Below are positions 27,578 through 36,113 of a stretch of DNA of 64,000 bases, in pieces. Within the stretch, counting starts at the first letter, position 1. Each line of letters starts with the position of its first letter. The position numbers and the translations under genes were made by a program. The stretch is from Pseudoclavibacter sp. Marseille-Q3772 (GTDB taxonomy: Bacteria; Actinomycetota; Actinomycetes; Actinomycetales; Microbacteriaceae). The DNA lies in NCBI RefSeq assembly GCF_916618895.1, contig NZ_OU745391.1:496001-560000 (forward strand), read 5' to 3'. The notes beneath the pieces were generated by a model that was given only the letters and a program-made list of their open reading frames with translations, ran no database searches and was not told the origin of the DNA.

Positions 27578-28078
27578 ATGTCCAACGAAGTGAACGTAGC
27601 GGAGTCACCTACCGGTGCAACAAAGACAACAGGTCAAGACGCAGACACGCCAGGCCGAAAGCCCTGGGTCGGGTGGCTCATGTTCGCAATCGCAGCCGTG
27701 ATTTGGCTCGTAGTCCTTCTGACCATTTTCACGTCGCGAGTCACGCTAACCACCCAGCACGAGGGTGAAACGCAATGTTATTCGCTCGCCGACAAGCTAA
27801 TGGTCAACTTCAGTAACGCCAACGTGGCATCGAATATGAAATCCGGTGACGATGCCGAGTCCGAGAAGTATCAGTACGGTGACTATCGCGGTGCCGATAT
27901 TGACGATGCATTCCGTCGCCACAACATCGCGTTGATGCAGGATCGGAGCTGCGAAGCGCAGCGCGCGAACGACGCTGCGAAGCTGAACCTCATCGGCACG
28001 GTCGGTGCCACCACGCTCATCTGCTGGGCGTTGATCGCTACGCGCCGTCGCGGCATCCAGCCGCAGTCAACTACCTAA
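27578..28078 (+). CDS. Small two-TM protein with two cysteines in the outer loop
   Basis: The 166-residue product has a hydrophilic N-terminal ~30 residues, a TM helix (WVGWLMFAIAAVIWLVVLLT), a ~70-residue loop bounded by two cysteines (TQCYSLAD and DRSCEAQRA), and a second TM helix (LIGTVGATTLICWALIA) with a basic C-terminus. The loop therefore probably lies outside the cell and may be closed by a disulfide. AGGAGGAGG at 27561-27569 sets the ATG at 27578. It follows the broken helical gene by 56 nt. Paralogous plans are at 12291 and 29548. Function unknown. Confidence 0.7.
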   Translation: MSNEVNVAESPTGATKTTGQDADTPGRKPWVGWLMFAIAAVIWLVVLLTIFTSRVTLTTQHEGETQCYSLADKLMVNFSNANVASNMKSGDDAESEKYQYGDYRGADIDDAFRRHNIALMQDRSCEAQRANDAAKLNLIGTVGATTLICWALIATRRRGIQPQSTT

Positions 28079-28089
28079 ACAGACCAAAC

Positions 28090-28132
28090 CAACGCGCCGC
28101 ATCCCACGCGAACGGGGGGGGGCGGCGCGTTG
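28090..28132. terminator. Bidirectional terminator
   Basis: CAACGCGCCGC (28090-28100) and GCGGCGCGTTG (28122-28132) form an 11-bp GC-rich stem with a ~21-nt loop that includes a G8 run. It lies between the convergent two-TM gene and the M1 peptidase fragment. Confidence 0.7.
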
Positions 28133-28144
28133 CGTCGTTGACGG

Positions 28145-28998
28145 TTAGCCGCGTGCGACTACCAACTTCGTCTGGCGCTTCGACTTTGCTGCACAGAAGC
28201 CACCGAGTGAGGAATCAGAAGAAGCGATAAGTTTCGACCCCTTCGAGGTATTCGACTTCACGGTAACCGTGAACGAAACCGTTGCGGTGTCAGTGCCCGA
28301 GACCTCCGGCACGTCCCACGTCAGTGTGGTTCCCGACAGGGTGACGCCCTCGGGAAGCGACGCTACGTCGATAGTGGCATCGTCGAGCACATCAGCGAGG
28401 TTCACGTTGAGTTCGCCGCCGTTAAGTGACACCTGCCCCTTGTTCGTCGCGCTCAGCGTGTAGGTCACCACGCTGCCGCGCGAGATGCTGACGCCGCGCT
28501 GGTCGGTGGCTTTGGCCTTGAGGTCGTAGTCCCAGACCGAAGGCCACGCTGGCTTGTCACCCTGGTAAATCCACTCGTCGAAGAACTCATCCAAGTCCTT
28601 ACCCGATACCCGCTCGGCGTGCTCCTGGAAGTCACGGCCGTTCAGGCTCTGACCGAGGTTGTCTTGCACGTAGGTGCGCATGATCTTGTGGAACGTCTTG
28701 TCGCCGACCGACTGGCGCAACGCCTCGTACATCATCGCGGCGCGGTTGTACGAGTGCCAGCCGTACAGCTGCGTCTGCTCGGTCATCGCTCCGGGCGCGA
28801 TCTGCCAGCGAGCATCGTGCTCTGGCACTCGCTGCCACTGGTCGTACAGGCTCTGCGCGGTCGTTGGACCGCCGTTCTTCTCTCGCCAGTACAGCGGTGC
28901 GTAGGTTCCCTGCCCTTCGCTTACCCAGATGCTGCCCCAGTCACTTGGGGACACCGCGTTGCCGTACCACTGGTGGGCGATTTCGTGAACGAGAATGC
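28145..28998 (-). pseudogene. 3' part of an M1-family metallopeptidase gene
   Basis: About 284 codons remain. They begin at the catalytic zinc motif [10 protein letters not shown], with the third ligand in WVSEGQGTYAP, continue through the helical domain typical of M1 aminopeptidases, then a C-terminal DUF11-like beta domain (VVTYTLSATNKGQVSLNGGELNV) and a Lys/Arg-rich end with one Cys. The N-terminal ~half of the peptidase, with the GAMEN-type exopeptidase motif, is missing because the sequence switches to dxs at 28999. The C-terminal domain suggests the ancestor was an exported enzyme. No start codon or promoter of its own is apparent. Confidence 0.8.
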
Positions 28999-29339
28999 TT
29001 TCGCTGCGGGTACCCGGCAAGTCCGCCTCGTTCACGCAGGTGACTGAAATCTTGTCGTCCGGTGAGGAGTTTGTGCACGTACGACTGGTGGCCGGTGTCG
29101 AAGACGATGGCGTCCTTGGGTGAGTTAAACACTCGGTGCATGGCGATGGTGAGTTCAACGACACCGAGGTTCGGCCCGAGGTGTCCACCCGATTTGCTGA
29201 CCGCAGCGACCAGAAACGCGCGCACTTCGTCAGCGAGCTGCTGCACCTGCCTCTTTGAGAGCGCTTTCAGATCAGCAGGCCCGTTGATCGTAGCCAGCAG
29301 CGAGTCGGGGGCAGCGGCCGGGTCTGGTTGCTTCGTCAT
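28999..29339 (-). pseudogene. dxs: 5' fragment of a second dxs
   Basis: About 113 N-terminal codons of a DXS are present, beginning [18 protein letters not shown], then [18 protein letters not shown] and ending after [11 protein letters not shown]. The first ~25 codons differ clearly from the intact dxs, while 28999-29264 are almost identical to it. The fragment joins directly to the M1 peptidase remnant and cannot make an active enzyme because it lacks the thiamine-diphosphate motif. Confidence 0.9.
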
Positions 29340-29547
29340 TCGTGATTTCACCGTGTTGTCGCGTATCCGCCCGAGCGGGCGGCGTAACCGCCAATTTTAG
29401 CGAAATCCGCACCACTGCGACCAAGAATCGCTGTGAACGTCACCTCATCCTCTCGATGGTGCTGGATCACCCCACGCGCGGATGTCTGCGTCATTACCGG
29501 TCAATACGATGAAGCACAGAGCATTCCGCATCGGTGAGGGGCCCCAG

Positions 29548-30087
29548 ATGAGCACGAGTAACGAAATGACGAGCCGCGAAGAACAATTGCAGCAATTGTT
29601 GACCGCGCATGAGGCGCAGCGTGAGTCGCTGCAGGCGCGTACTCGACGGTTCCTGCCCGCTGTGGGCGTCACGGTGATTGCGGCTGTCGCCACCATCGCC
29701 GCCGGCATTGTATTGTTCATCACCCCGCCACAGATTCATCACAAACGCGTACCGGCTCCGCTGACGTGCTCCCCGCTGTCCGCGCAAACTGTTATCGATG
29801 CGTACTACATGGCGCTGGAAGATCCCAGCGAGTTCCTGGATGCGGCAGAGAAGGCCGAGAACAACCCGTTTATGTTCGGCGCTGACTATTCGGATCTCAA
29901 CGCGAATTGTTTGCATGCCCGCGACGACCGGCTAGCGGTACTGACGGTCACTGTCGTAGCGGGAGCCACGGTGAGTTTGATCGCACTGTATTGGTTGGCG
30001 CAGTGCTTGACTGCTCGGCGTGTGCTGCAGCGCCGGACAGAGATTGCCGAGGTCAACAGGCTGCTTCGAAACGATACAGACCACTAA
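29548..30087 (+). CDS. Small two-TM protein with two cysteines in the outer loop
   Basis: The 179-residue product has a polar, Gln-rich helical N-terminus (~45 residues), a TM helix (VGVTVIAAVATIAAGIVLFI), a ~70-residue loop with two cysteines (LTCSPLSA and NANCLHARDD) and a second TM helix, then a basic tail. The plan matches the genes at 12291 and 27578, including Arg shortly after the second Cys. ATG 29548 has GAGGGG 7 nt upstream; an earlier ATG at 29509 is possible. Here no helical partner gene remains upstream. Function unknown. Confidence 0.7.
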   Translation: MSTSNEMTSREEQLQQLLTAHEAQRESLQARTRRFLPAVGVTVIAAVATIAAGIVLFITPPQIHHKRVPAPLTCSPLSAQTVIDAYYMALEDPSEFLDAAEKAENNPFMFGADYSDLNANCLHARDDRLAVLTVTVVAGATVSLIALYWLAQCLTARRVLQRRTEIAEVNRLLRNDTDH

Positions 30088-30123
30088 ACGCGCTCTCCTA
30101 CCGAGCCTGTACCCACACGCAAA

Positions 30124-30163
30124 CACGCCGAATCCGCCCCGATATTGGAGAGGATGCGGCGTG
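30124..30163. terminator. Hairpin between two convergent genes, probable bidirectional terminator
   Basis: CACGCCGAATCC (30124-30135) and GGATGCGGCGTG (30152-30163) pair with one mismatch. The hairpin is 15 nt past the acnA stop codon on the minus strand and 37 nt past the two-TM gene on the plus strand. Confidence 0.6.
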
Positions 30164-30177
30164 CTGTGTTTGGTGCG

Positions 30178-32994
30178 CTAGTTATTTACCAGAGAACGCA
30201 GTACGTACTGCAGAATGCCACCGTTGCGGTAGTAGTCGGCTTCACCCGGTGTGTCGATGCGAACTACAGCGTCGAACTCCACCGGTTCGCGACCGTCACC
30301 CGACTCAGCGGTCGGGGTCGCGACCACGTGAACGGTCTTCGGGGTCGTACCGTCATTGAGCTCGGTCAGCCCGGTGATCGTGAACGACTCAGTACCATCC
30401 AGACCCAGCGAGTCGGCCGACTCACCTTCGGGGAACTGCAGCGGCAGCACGCCCATACCGATCAGGTTCGAACGGTGGATACGCTCAAAGCTCTCCACGA
30501 TCACCGCCCGAACACCGAGCAGGCTCGTACCCTTCGCAGCCCAGTCGCGCGAAGAACCGGAACCGTACTCCTTACCACCGAGCACAACCAACGGCGTGCC
30601 TTCGGCGGCATAGTTCTGTGCCGCATCGTAGATGAATGACTGCGGGCCACCATCCTGAGTGAAGTCACGGGTGTGACCGCCCTCAACACCATCGAGCAGC
30701 AGGTTCTTCAGACGGATGTTCGCGAAGGTACCGCGGATCATCACCTCGTGGTTACCGCGACGCGAGCCGTAGGAGTTGAAGTCCTTACGCTCGACACCGT
30801 TCTCGGTGAGGTACTGACCGGCAGGGCTAGATGCCGGGATGGAGCCAGCCGGTGAGATGTGGTCGGTGGTCGTCGAGTCACCGAGCTTCACGAGTACGCG
30901 TGCATCCTCAATATCCGACACCGGGGTGAGTTCAAGCTCCATACCATCGAAGTAGGTGGGCTTGCGCACATAGGTCGACTCATTGTCCCACTCGAACGTT
31001 GCGCCCGAGGGAGTCGGCAGTGAACGCCAGCGCTCGTCACCTTCAAACACCGCACCGTACTGGCGGTCGAACATATCGGTGGCGATGGATTCGTCGATCG
31101 TGCGCTGCACTTCTTCGGCCGAAGGCCAGATGTCGCGCAGGAACACCTCGTTGCCGTCCTGGTCGACACCAAGCGGCTGCGTTTCGAAATCGAAGTCCAT
31201 CGTTCCAGCAATCGCGTAGGCCGCCACCAGCGGCGGCGATGCCAGGTAGTTCATCTTGACATCAGGGTTGATGCGACCTTCGAAGTTACGGTTACCCGAC
31301 AGCACCGCGGTGACCGCGAGGTCGTTTTCGTTGATCGCTTCCGAGATCGGCGCATCAACCGGGCCCGAGTTACCGATACAGGTGGTGCATCCGTAACCGA
31401 CGAGGTAGAAGCCCAGCGCCTGCAGGTCCTTCCACAGGTCAGCCTTCTCGTAGTACTCGGTGACCACCTTCGAGCCCGGGGCCATCGTTGTCTTCACCCA
31501 AGGCTTGCGGGTCAATCCCTTTTCATGTGCCTTGCGAGCGAGCAAACCGGCGGCAATCATCACCGATGGGTTCGAGGTGTTCGTACACGAGGTGATCGCG
31601 GCAATCGCCACGTGACCGTGGTCGATCTCGAAGGTTTCGCCATTGTTGTTCACCGTAACCGGGCGGCTGATTCGCGAAACGGTCTTTGTCGGTTCGACGC
31701 GGGTGACATCGCTCTCATCCGACTCGGGAGTTACCGCGCCGGGGTCGGATGCGGGGAAGCTATCGGCAACCTGCACGTCCGTGAGGTCTTCCTCATCCTG
31801 CGTTGCGTAGTTGCGCAGATCAATAGCGAACTGCTCGTGTGCGCGCGTAAGTTCGATGCGGTCCTGCGGACGCTTGGGGCCAGCGATCGAAGGCACCACG
31901 GTCGACAGGTCGAGTTCGAGCTGTTCGGAGAACCGCGGCGAGGCGCTCGGGTCGTGCCACAGCTGCTGCTCCTTGGCGTAGGCCTCCACGAGCTTGACCT
32001 GCTCTTCGGTACGCCCAGTGAAGCGCAGGTAGTTCAGCGTCTCCTCGTCAATCGGGAAGATCGCCGCGGTCGATCCGAACTCAGGCGACATGTTACCGAT
32101 CGTGGCGCGGTTGGCCAGCGGGACCTGCGCTACACCCTCACCGTAGAACTCAACAAACTTGCCGACAACACCGTGCTGACGCAGCTTGTCAGTAATGGTG
32201 AGCACAACGTCGGTCGCGGTTACCCCCGCTGGGATCTCGCCCGTGAGCTTGAAGCCAACAACCTTCGGGATGAGCATCGATACCGGCTGCCCCAGCATCG
32301 CTGCCTCAGCCTCAATACCGCCAACACCCCATCCGAGCACACCCAGACCGTTCACCATGGTGGTGTGCGAGTCGGTGCCGACAAGCGTGTCAGGGTATGC
32401 CTGGCGCACGCCGTCCTGTTCGCGCACGAAGGTCACGCTCGCCAGGTATTCGATGTTGACCTGGTGCACGATACCGGTGCCCGGAGGAACCACCTTGAAG
32501 TCGTTGAACGCACCCTGTCCCCAGCGCAGGAACTGATAGCGCTCACCATTGCGCTCATACTCAATTTCAACGTTGCGTTCGAAGGCGTCTTCGCGACCGA
32601 ACAGGTCAGCGATCACCGAGTGGTCAATCACCAGTTCGGCAGGCGATAGCGGGTTGATCTTCTCGGGGTCGCCACCGAGTTCTTTAACGGCCTCACGCAT
32701 GGTCGCAAGGTCGACGATGCACGGCACGCCCGTAAAGTCCTGCATCACCACACGCGCCGGTGTGAACTGAATCTCAGTGTCTGGCTCGGCCTGCGGATCC
32801 CAAGAGCCAAGTGCCTTGATGTGCTCGGCAGTGACGTTCGCACCGTCCTCGGTGCGCAACAGATTCTCGAGCAGCACCTTGAGGCTGAACGGCAGCGTTT
32901 CGAAGCCAGCCACCTTGTCAATTCGGTAGATCTCGTATTCGGTTCCTTCGACGTTCAGCACGTCTTTAGCGCCGAAGCTGTTGACTGCGGTCAC
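30178..32994 (-). CDS. acnA: Aconitate hydratase AcnA
   Basis: Aconitase interconverts citrate and isocitrate in the TCA cycle with a [4Fe-4S] cluster. Cluster cysteines lie in [14 protein letters not shown] and [12 protein letters not shown]. The sequence also has the conserved [21 protein letters not shown] and the C-terminal swivel domain with [10 protein letters not shown] and [16 protein letters not shown]. The 938-residue length is normal for the actinobacterial AcnA. GTG 32994 has AAGGAG seven bases upstream. A GTAAAG/CTTTAC inverted repeat lies 40 nt before the start. Confidence 0.97.
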   Translation of the reverse strand: MTAVNSFGAKDVLNVEGTEYEIYRIDKVAGFETLPFSLKVLLENLLRTEDGANVTAEHIKALGSWDPQAEPDTEIQFTPARVVMQDFTGVPCIVDLATMREAVKELGGDPEKINPLSPAELVIDHSVIADLFGREDAFERNVEIEYERNGERYQFLRWGQGAFNDFKVVPPGTGIVHQVNIEYLASVTFVREQDGVRQAYPDTLVGTDSHTTMVNGLGVLGWGVGGIEAEAAMLGQPVSMLIPKVVGFKLTGEIPAGVTATDVVLTITDKLRQHGVVGKFVEFYGEGVAQVPLANRATIGNMSPEFGSTAAIFPIDEETLNYLRFTGRTEEQVKLVEAYAKEQQLWHDPSASPRFSEQLELDLSTVVPSIAGPKRPQDRIELTRAHEQFAIDLRNYATQDEEDLTDVQVADSFPASDPGAVTPESDESDVTRVEPTKTVSRISRPVTVNNNGETFEIDHGHVAIAAITSCTNTSNPSVMIAAGLLARKAHEKGLTRKPWVKTTMAPGSKVVTEYYEKADLWKDLQALGFYLVGYGCTTCIGNSGPVDAPISEAINENDLAVTAVLSGNRNFEGRINPDVKMNYLASPPLVAAYAIAGTMDFDFETQPLGVDQDGNEVFLRDIWPSAEEVQRTIDESIATDMFDRQYGAVFEGDERWRSLPTPSGATFEWDNESTYVRKPTYFDGMELELTPVSDIEDARVLVKLGDSTTTDHISPAGSIPASSPAGQYLTENGVERKDFNSYGSRRGNHEVMIRGTFANIRLKNLLLDGVEGGHTRDFTQDGGPQSFIYDAAQNYAAEGTPLVVLGGKEYGSGSSRDWAAKGTSLLGVRAVIVESFERIHRSNLIGMGVLPLQFPEGESADSLGLDGTESFTITGLTELNDGTTPKTVHVVATPTAESGDGREPVEFDAVVRIDTPGEADYYRNGGILQYVLRSLVNN

Positions 32995-33033
32995 GATGCT
33001 CCTTCGTTCGAGGTGTTAATGATTTATCTCGAC

Positions 33034-33048
33034 GTAAAGATACTTTAC
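33034..33048. promoter_or_regulatory. Short inverted repeat upstream of acnA
   Basis: GTAAAG (33034-33039) and CTTTAC (33043-33048) are perfect inverted arms separated by ATA, 40-54 nt upstream of the acnA start and near the stop of the next gene. The symmetry suggests an operator, but it does not match the AcnR motif I recall from Corynebacterium, and no regulator gene is nearby. Confidence 0.3.
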
Positions 33049-33064
33049 CCTATCTAGCTCATCC

Positions 33065-33796
33065 TCATTCAGAGGACCCGCTCACTTGTGGACGGTACAC
33101 GCCGCGCACAAACAAGACCGTAAAGACGGCAATAACACCAAATAGCGGAGGACCCATCAGCATCCTTGCGATGCCTAATCCCTGCGTATTGCTTGCCAGA
33201 TACATCGGCAGCTGCACCGCTAGGCGCAGCGCAAATAGACCGCACCAAACCGCCGTGATGAGCTGCATGAGCCAGAACTCGCGGCGATGTTTTCGCCAGG
33301 TCATCCCCTGCCCGGTGATCAGACCCACTACCACGCCAATGAGCGGCCAACGAACCAACATCGAGATGACGAACGCCAGCAAGTACGCCGCGTTCGTCCA
33401 AAACCCGATCAGGAAGAAGTCAGTCCCCTGGCCGCTGCGTAGGGCAAGGACTCCGGACAGCACCACCGCAACCAAACCGCCGAGCGCGGAGGCTACTGAC
33501 TGACGCCGCAGGAGCCGCAGCCCGATGAACACCGCAGCAAGCACCACCGCCGCCGCCACGGCCGGCCACACGTCAAGCGTGAACACATAGGTGACCAGGA
33601 AAACCATGGCCGGCGCGAGGGCTTCGACGATGCCGAACCAGCCACCTGTTGCCGCAAGAAACATCTCCACCGGTGATGATGCATCCGCGGCACGTCCGAG
33701 CGCCGATGCTCGAGCCGCCCGGGCAGCCTGCTCCCCCACCTCATGTTCGGCCGACGGAGTTACCCGCTGCGGGCCCGTGTTACTCGGAAGACTCAT
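33065..33796 (-). CDS. DUF3159 integral membrane protein
   Basis: This is an actinobacterial DUF3159 protein with about six hydrophobic segments. The N-terminal 40 residues are polar, then FLAATGGWFGIVEALAPAMVFLVTYVFT opens the membrane domain; a conserved RWPLIGVVVGLITGQGMTWR segment follows. No enzymatic motif is seen and the substrate, if it is a transporter, is unknown. Its start overlaps the DUF3710 stop by 4 nt, and the pair is followed by acnA. Confidence 0.85.
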   Translation of the reverse strand: MSLPSNTGPQRVTPSAEHEVGEQAARAARASALGRAADASSPVEMFLAATGGWFGIVEALAPAMVFLVTYVFTLDVWPAVAAAVVLAAVFIGLRLLRRQSVASALGGLVAVVLSGVLALRSGQGTDFFLIGFWTNAAYLLAFVISMLVRWPLIGVVVGLITGQGMTWRKHRREFWLMQLITAVWCGLFALRLAVQLPMYLASNTQGLGIARMLMGPPLFGVIAVFTVLFVRGVYRPQVSGSSE

Positions 33797-34506
33797 TCGT
33801 TCGCGGACTGCTGTGCTTCAGCTCGTGCACGCATCTGTTCAGCGAGCGCTTCCGGCATCTTCATCGCCAGTAGATCGCGCGGCGGTACTGCCTGTGCGCC
33901 GCGTACGACCACGATGGCACGGAAAAGTTCGAGCAGCGGCGCAAACAGTTCTTCGTCGCGGGCAGCGGGCCCACTGACAACGCCGCGCACAAACCACCGC
34001 GGTCCGTCAACGCCAACAAACTTCAGCGTGCGCTGCTTCGTCGTTCCCGGCGGGGTCATTGTCGCAACCACCGCTGTACCGACTTCGGTCTCTTCGGTGC
34101 CGACCGTTGCGCCCTGCTGTTCAAGGGATGCGATGAGTTGCTTTCGCACCGGCTTCCACAATCCGCTGGAGCGCGGCGTAGCAAAAGCCTGCAGCTGCAG
34201 GGAGGATCCGTCAAGGTCAATCGCGATACCGACAACCGCACGGGTGGTTTCGTGGAACTCAACCCGAACACCCATGCCTTCCACAGCCGGAATCCGCAGC
34301 GCACCAAAGTCAATGTACGAGCCTTCTTTAGGCGCCTCTGACTCGTCAAACGGCCCCGACTCCTCGCGATCCTCCGGAGCCTCCTTCGGTGCCTCTAGCT
34401 CGTCATCTTCGAGCTCGGCCTCATCTACCTGATCGTCATCGACATCGAGCCGTTCCGCTTTAATCGTGCCTTCGTCTTTGGGTCGAAATAGATCAAAGAA
34501 TCCCAT
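33793..34506 (-). CDS. DUF3710 family protein
   Basis: The 237-residue product starts MGFFDLFRPK and has a ~60-residue acidic stretch before the conserved DUF3710 domain, which includes YIDFGALRIPAVEGM, RSSGLWKPVRKQL and GPRWFVRGVVSGPAA. No signal peptide or TM helix is seen, so it is probably cytoplasmic. Function is unknown. The dut-DUF3710-DUF3159 order is conserved in the group. AGGAG lies 7 nt before the ATG. Confidence 0.88.
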   Translation of the reverse strand: MGFFDLFRPKDEGTIKAERLDVDDDQVDEAELEDDELEAPKEAPEDREESGPFDESEAPKEGSYIDFGALRIPAVEGMGVRVEFHETTRAVVGIAIDLDGSSLQLQAFATPRSSGLWKPVRKQLIASLEQQGATVGTEETEVGTAVVATMTPPGTTKQRTLKFVGVDGPRWFVRGVVSGPAARDEELFAPLLELFRAIVVVRGAQAVPPRDLLAMKMPEALAEQMRARAEAQQSANE

Positions 34507-34524
34507 GAACTTCTCCTTTCTGCG

Positions 34525-35070
34525 CTACTGGCGCGCTCCCACATCCGCTTCATCGCTGGTCGCGACCGCTTCCTCATCCGTGGCCGATGAGGAGTAACCG
34601 CTCGATCCAAACCCTCGATCACCACGCTCGCCATCCGGAAGCACGTCGACCGGCGTGAATGCGACAGCTGGGATTGGCATAACCAAGAGCTGGGCAATGC
34701 GATCACCGGCTTCAATCGAATATGACTGCGAGCTGTCCGTGTTGAGCAGGGAGACCTTGAGCTCCCCGCGGTATCCGGCATCGATAATCCCGGGAGCGTT
34801 CACGATGGTGATTCCGTGTTTGGCAGCAAGCCCCGATCGGGGTGCGATCAATCCGACCGTTCCTGCGGGCAGTGCAATCGCAGTGCCGGTCCCCACGAGT
34901 GCGCGCTCCCCCGGCGCCAGCGTGACCGATTCGGCCGCGTACAAGTCTGCACCGGCATCTTGAGGATTGGCCCGGTGCGGCGGCTGGCCCACGCAGGGGA
35001 CGCGGATCGGTTCGGTTGTTCCTTCACTCACAGCATTGAGGGTAGCGAACCAGGCAGCGTAGTCGCACAT
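34525..35070 (-). CDS. dut: Deoxyuridine 5'-triphosphate nucleotidohydrolase (dUTPase)
   Basis: dUTPase removes dUTP and provides dUMP for thymidylate synthesis. The trimeric dUTPase motifs are in order: [39 protein letters not shown] and the C-terminal [11 protein letters not shown] ~20-residue acidic tail follows motif 5. ATG 35070 has a good AGGAG, but family similarity begins near the in-frame GTG at 35031, so a shorter protein is possible. Confidence 0.95.
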   Translation of the reverse strand: MCDYAAWFATLNAVSEGTTEPIRVPCVGQPPHRANPQDAGADLYAAESVTLAPGERALVGTGTAIALPAGTVGLIAPRSGLAAKHGITIVNAPGIIDAGYRGELKVSLLNTDSSQSYSIEAGDRIAQLLVMPIPAVAFTPVDVLPDGERGDRGFGSSGYSSSATDEEAVATSDEADVGARQ

Positions 35071-35140
35071 AAGCCGCTCTCCTCGTCTCGAGCCGGGCCG
35101 AATTCAGCAATCACTATGAAAGAAATGATGGACTGATTAC

Positions 35141-35602
35141 GTGTTGTATCGAGAACGAGTGGCCCCGTCGCTGTGGATGTACCTCATTGGTGCGCTGGCG
35201 ATTCCCGCCGTGATCGCCGTGTTCATCCCGATCAACATCTACGTAGGCATCATCCTCGGGGTAGCGATTTTTGCGGGGTACTGCGCCAGCCTGTACGGGG
35301 GTTCACCGACTATTCAGGTCGATGAACGGATGCTCCGGGTCGGTTCCGCGCGTGTCCCGCTGAACCATGTGGGCTCGGTAACCGCAAATGATCAACCCAG
35401 TGCGGCGCGACGAGCCGCCGGCCCGGATCTCGATGCCCGCGCCTGGATCTGCCTACGAGGCTGGGTGAATACCAACGCGACGATCGAGATCACCGATGAG
35501 CGGGATCCGATCCCTTATTGGCTCGTATCCACTCGCGACCCAAAAGCACTCGCCGCCGCGATTAGCAGTGCGAAACGTGCGCTAGCCAAACAGTCGAATT
35601 AA
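35141..35602 (+). CDS. DUF3093 family membrane protein
   Basis: The 153-residue product begins YRERVAPSLWMYL, typical of the DUF3093 family, and has two adjacent TM helices (about residues 11-32 and 35-50). The cytoplasmic remainder includes LRVGSARVPLNHVG and a C-terminal PYWLVSTRDPKALAAAI segment. It is divergent from dut and converges with DUF4193, overlapping by 4 nt. Function unknown. Confidence 0.85.
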   Translation: MLYRERVAPSLWMYLIGALAIPAVIAVFIPINIYVGIILGVAIFAGYCASLYGGSPTIQVDERMLRVGSARVPLNHVGSVTANDQPSAARRAAGPDLDARAWICLRGWVNTNATIEITDERDPIPYWLVSTRDPKALAAAISSAKRALAKQSN

Positions 35603-35898
35603 CCGCCCGCGCAATCCTTACACAACGGGTTTCCCTCGCTGGATTGGGACGACAGCTGCGAGCGGTGCTTGATGAGGAAGCAGTCCATGCAGGTGAACTC
35701 ATTCGCCTGCGGAGGAATTACCACCGTCTCAATTTCGACGTCGCTGAGGTCCTCATCAGCGAGATCGAAACCGTGCACGCCGTCACCCTGGTCAATGTCG
35801 ACGTTTGACGACGCGGATGCAGGTACTCGCTCTTTGAGTGCCTCAATCGAGTCTGCGTCATCGTCAGTCTTGCGTGGTGCGTCGTAGTCGGTTGCCAT
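35599..35898 (-). CDS. DUF4193 family protein with a zinc-ribbon-like end
   Basis: A 99-residue acidic protein that begins MATDYDAPRK, the family signature, and ends with two CxxC motifs (FTCMDCFL and PLCKDCAG) likely to bind zinc. DUF4193 is conserved across Actinomycetota next to dut and sepH; a link to RNA polymerase or stress responses has been suggested only by analogy. A second ATG at 35904 would add two residues. Confidence 0.87.
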   Translation of the reverse strand: MATDYDAPRKTDDDADSIEALKERVPASASSNVDIDQGDGVHGFDLADEDLSDVEIETVVIPPQANEFTCMDCFLIKHRSQLSSQSSEGNPLCKDCAGG

Positions 35899-36113
35899 AG
35901 CCATCCAATAGTCTCATTGCTTTACGCGGTGTACCCGCTGGGGCGGTATTTTGCACGAGCCCTGACCTCAATGCAAGTTTCTCACTGCGTTTTGCTCCGC
36001 TTGCCACTAGCCCAGCCAGTGTGCAGCCTGATTTTCGCGGCGCGCGTTGATGTGCACACAACTGCAAGCATGTTCTGTGATGCTTGGCAACAGTACGTAG
36101 AGAGAGGAACACC

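Noticed and set aside
28145..29188. Chimeric 347-codon peptidase gene with an N-terminus in the dxs antisense-frame segment
   Set aside because: The N-terminal part is dxs read out of frame, so the frame is a fusion artefact and not a true gene start.
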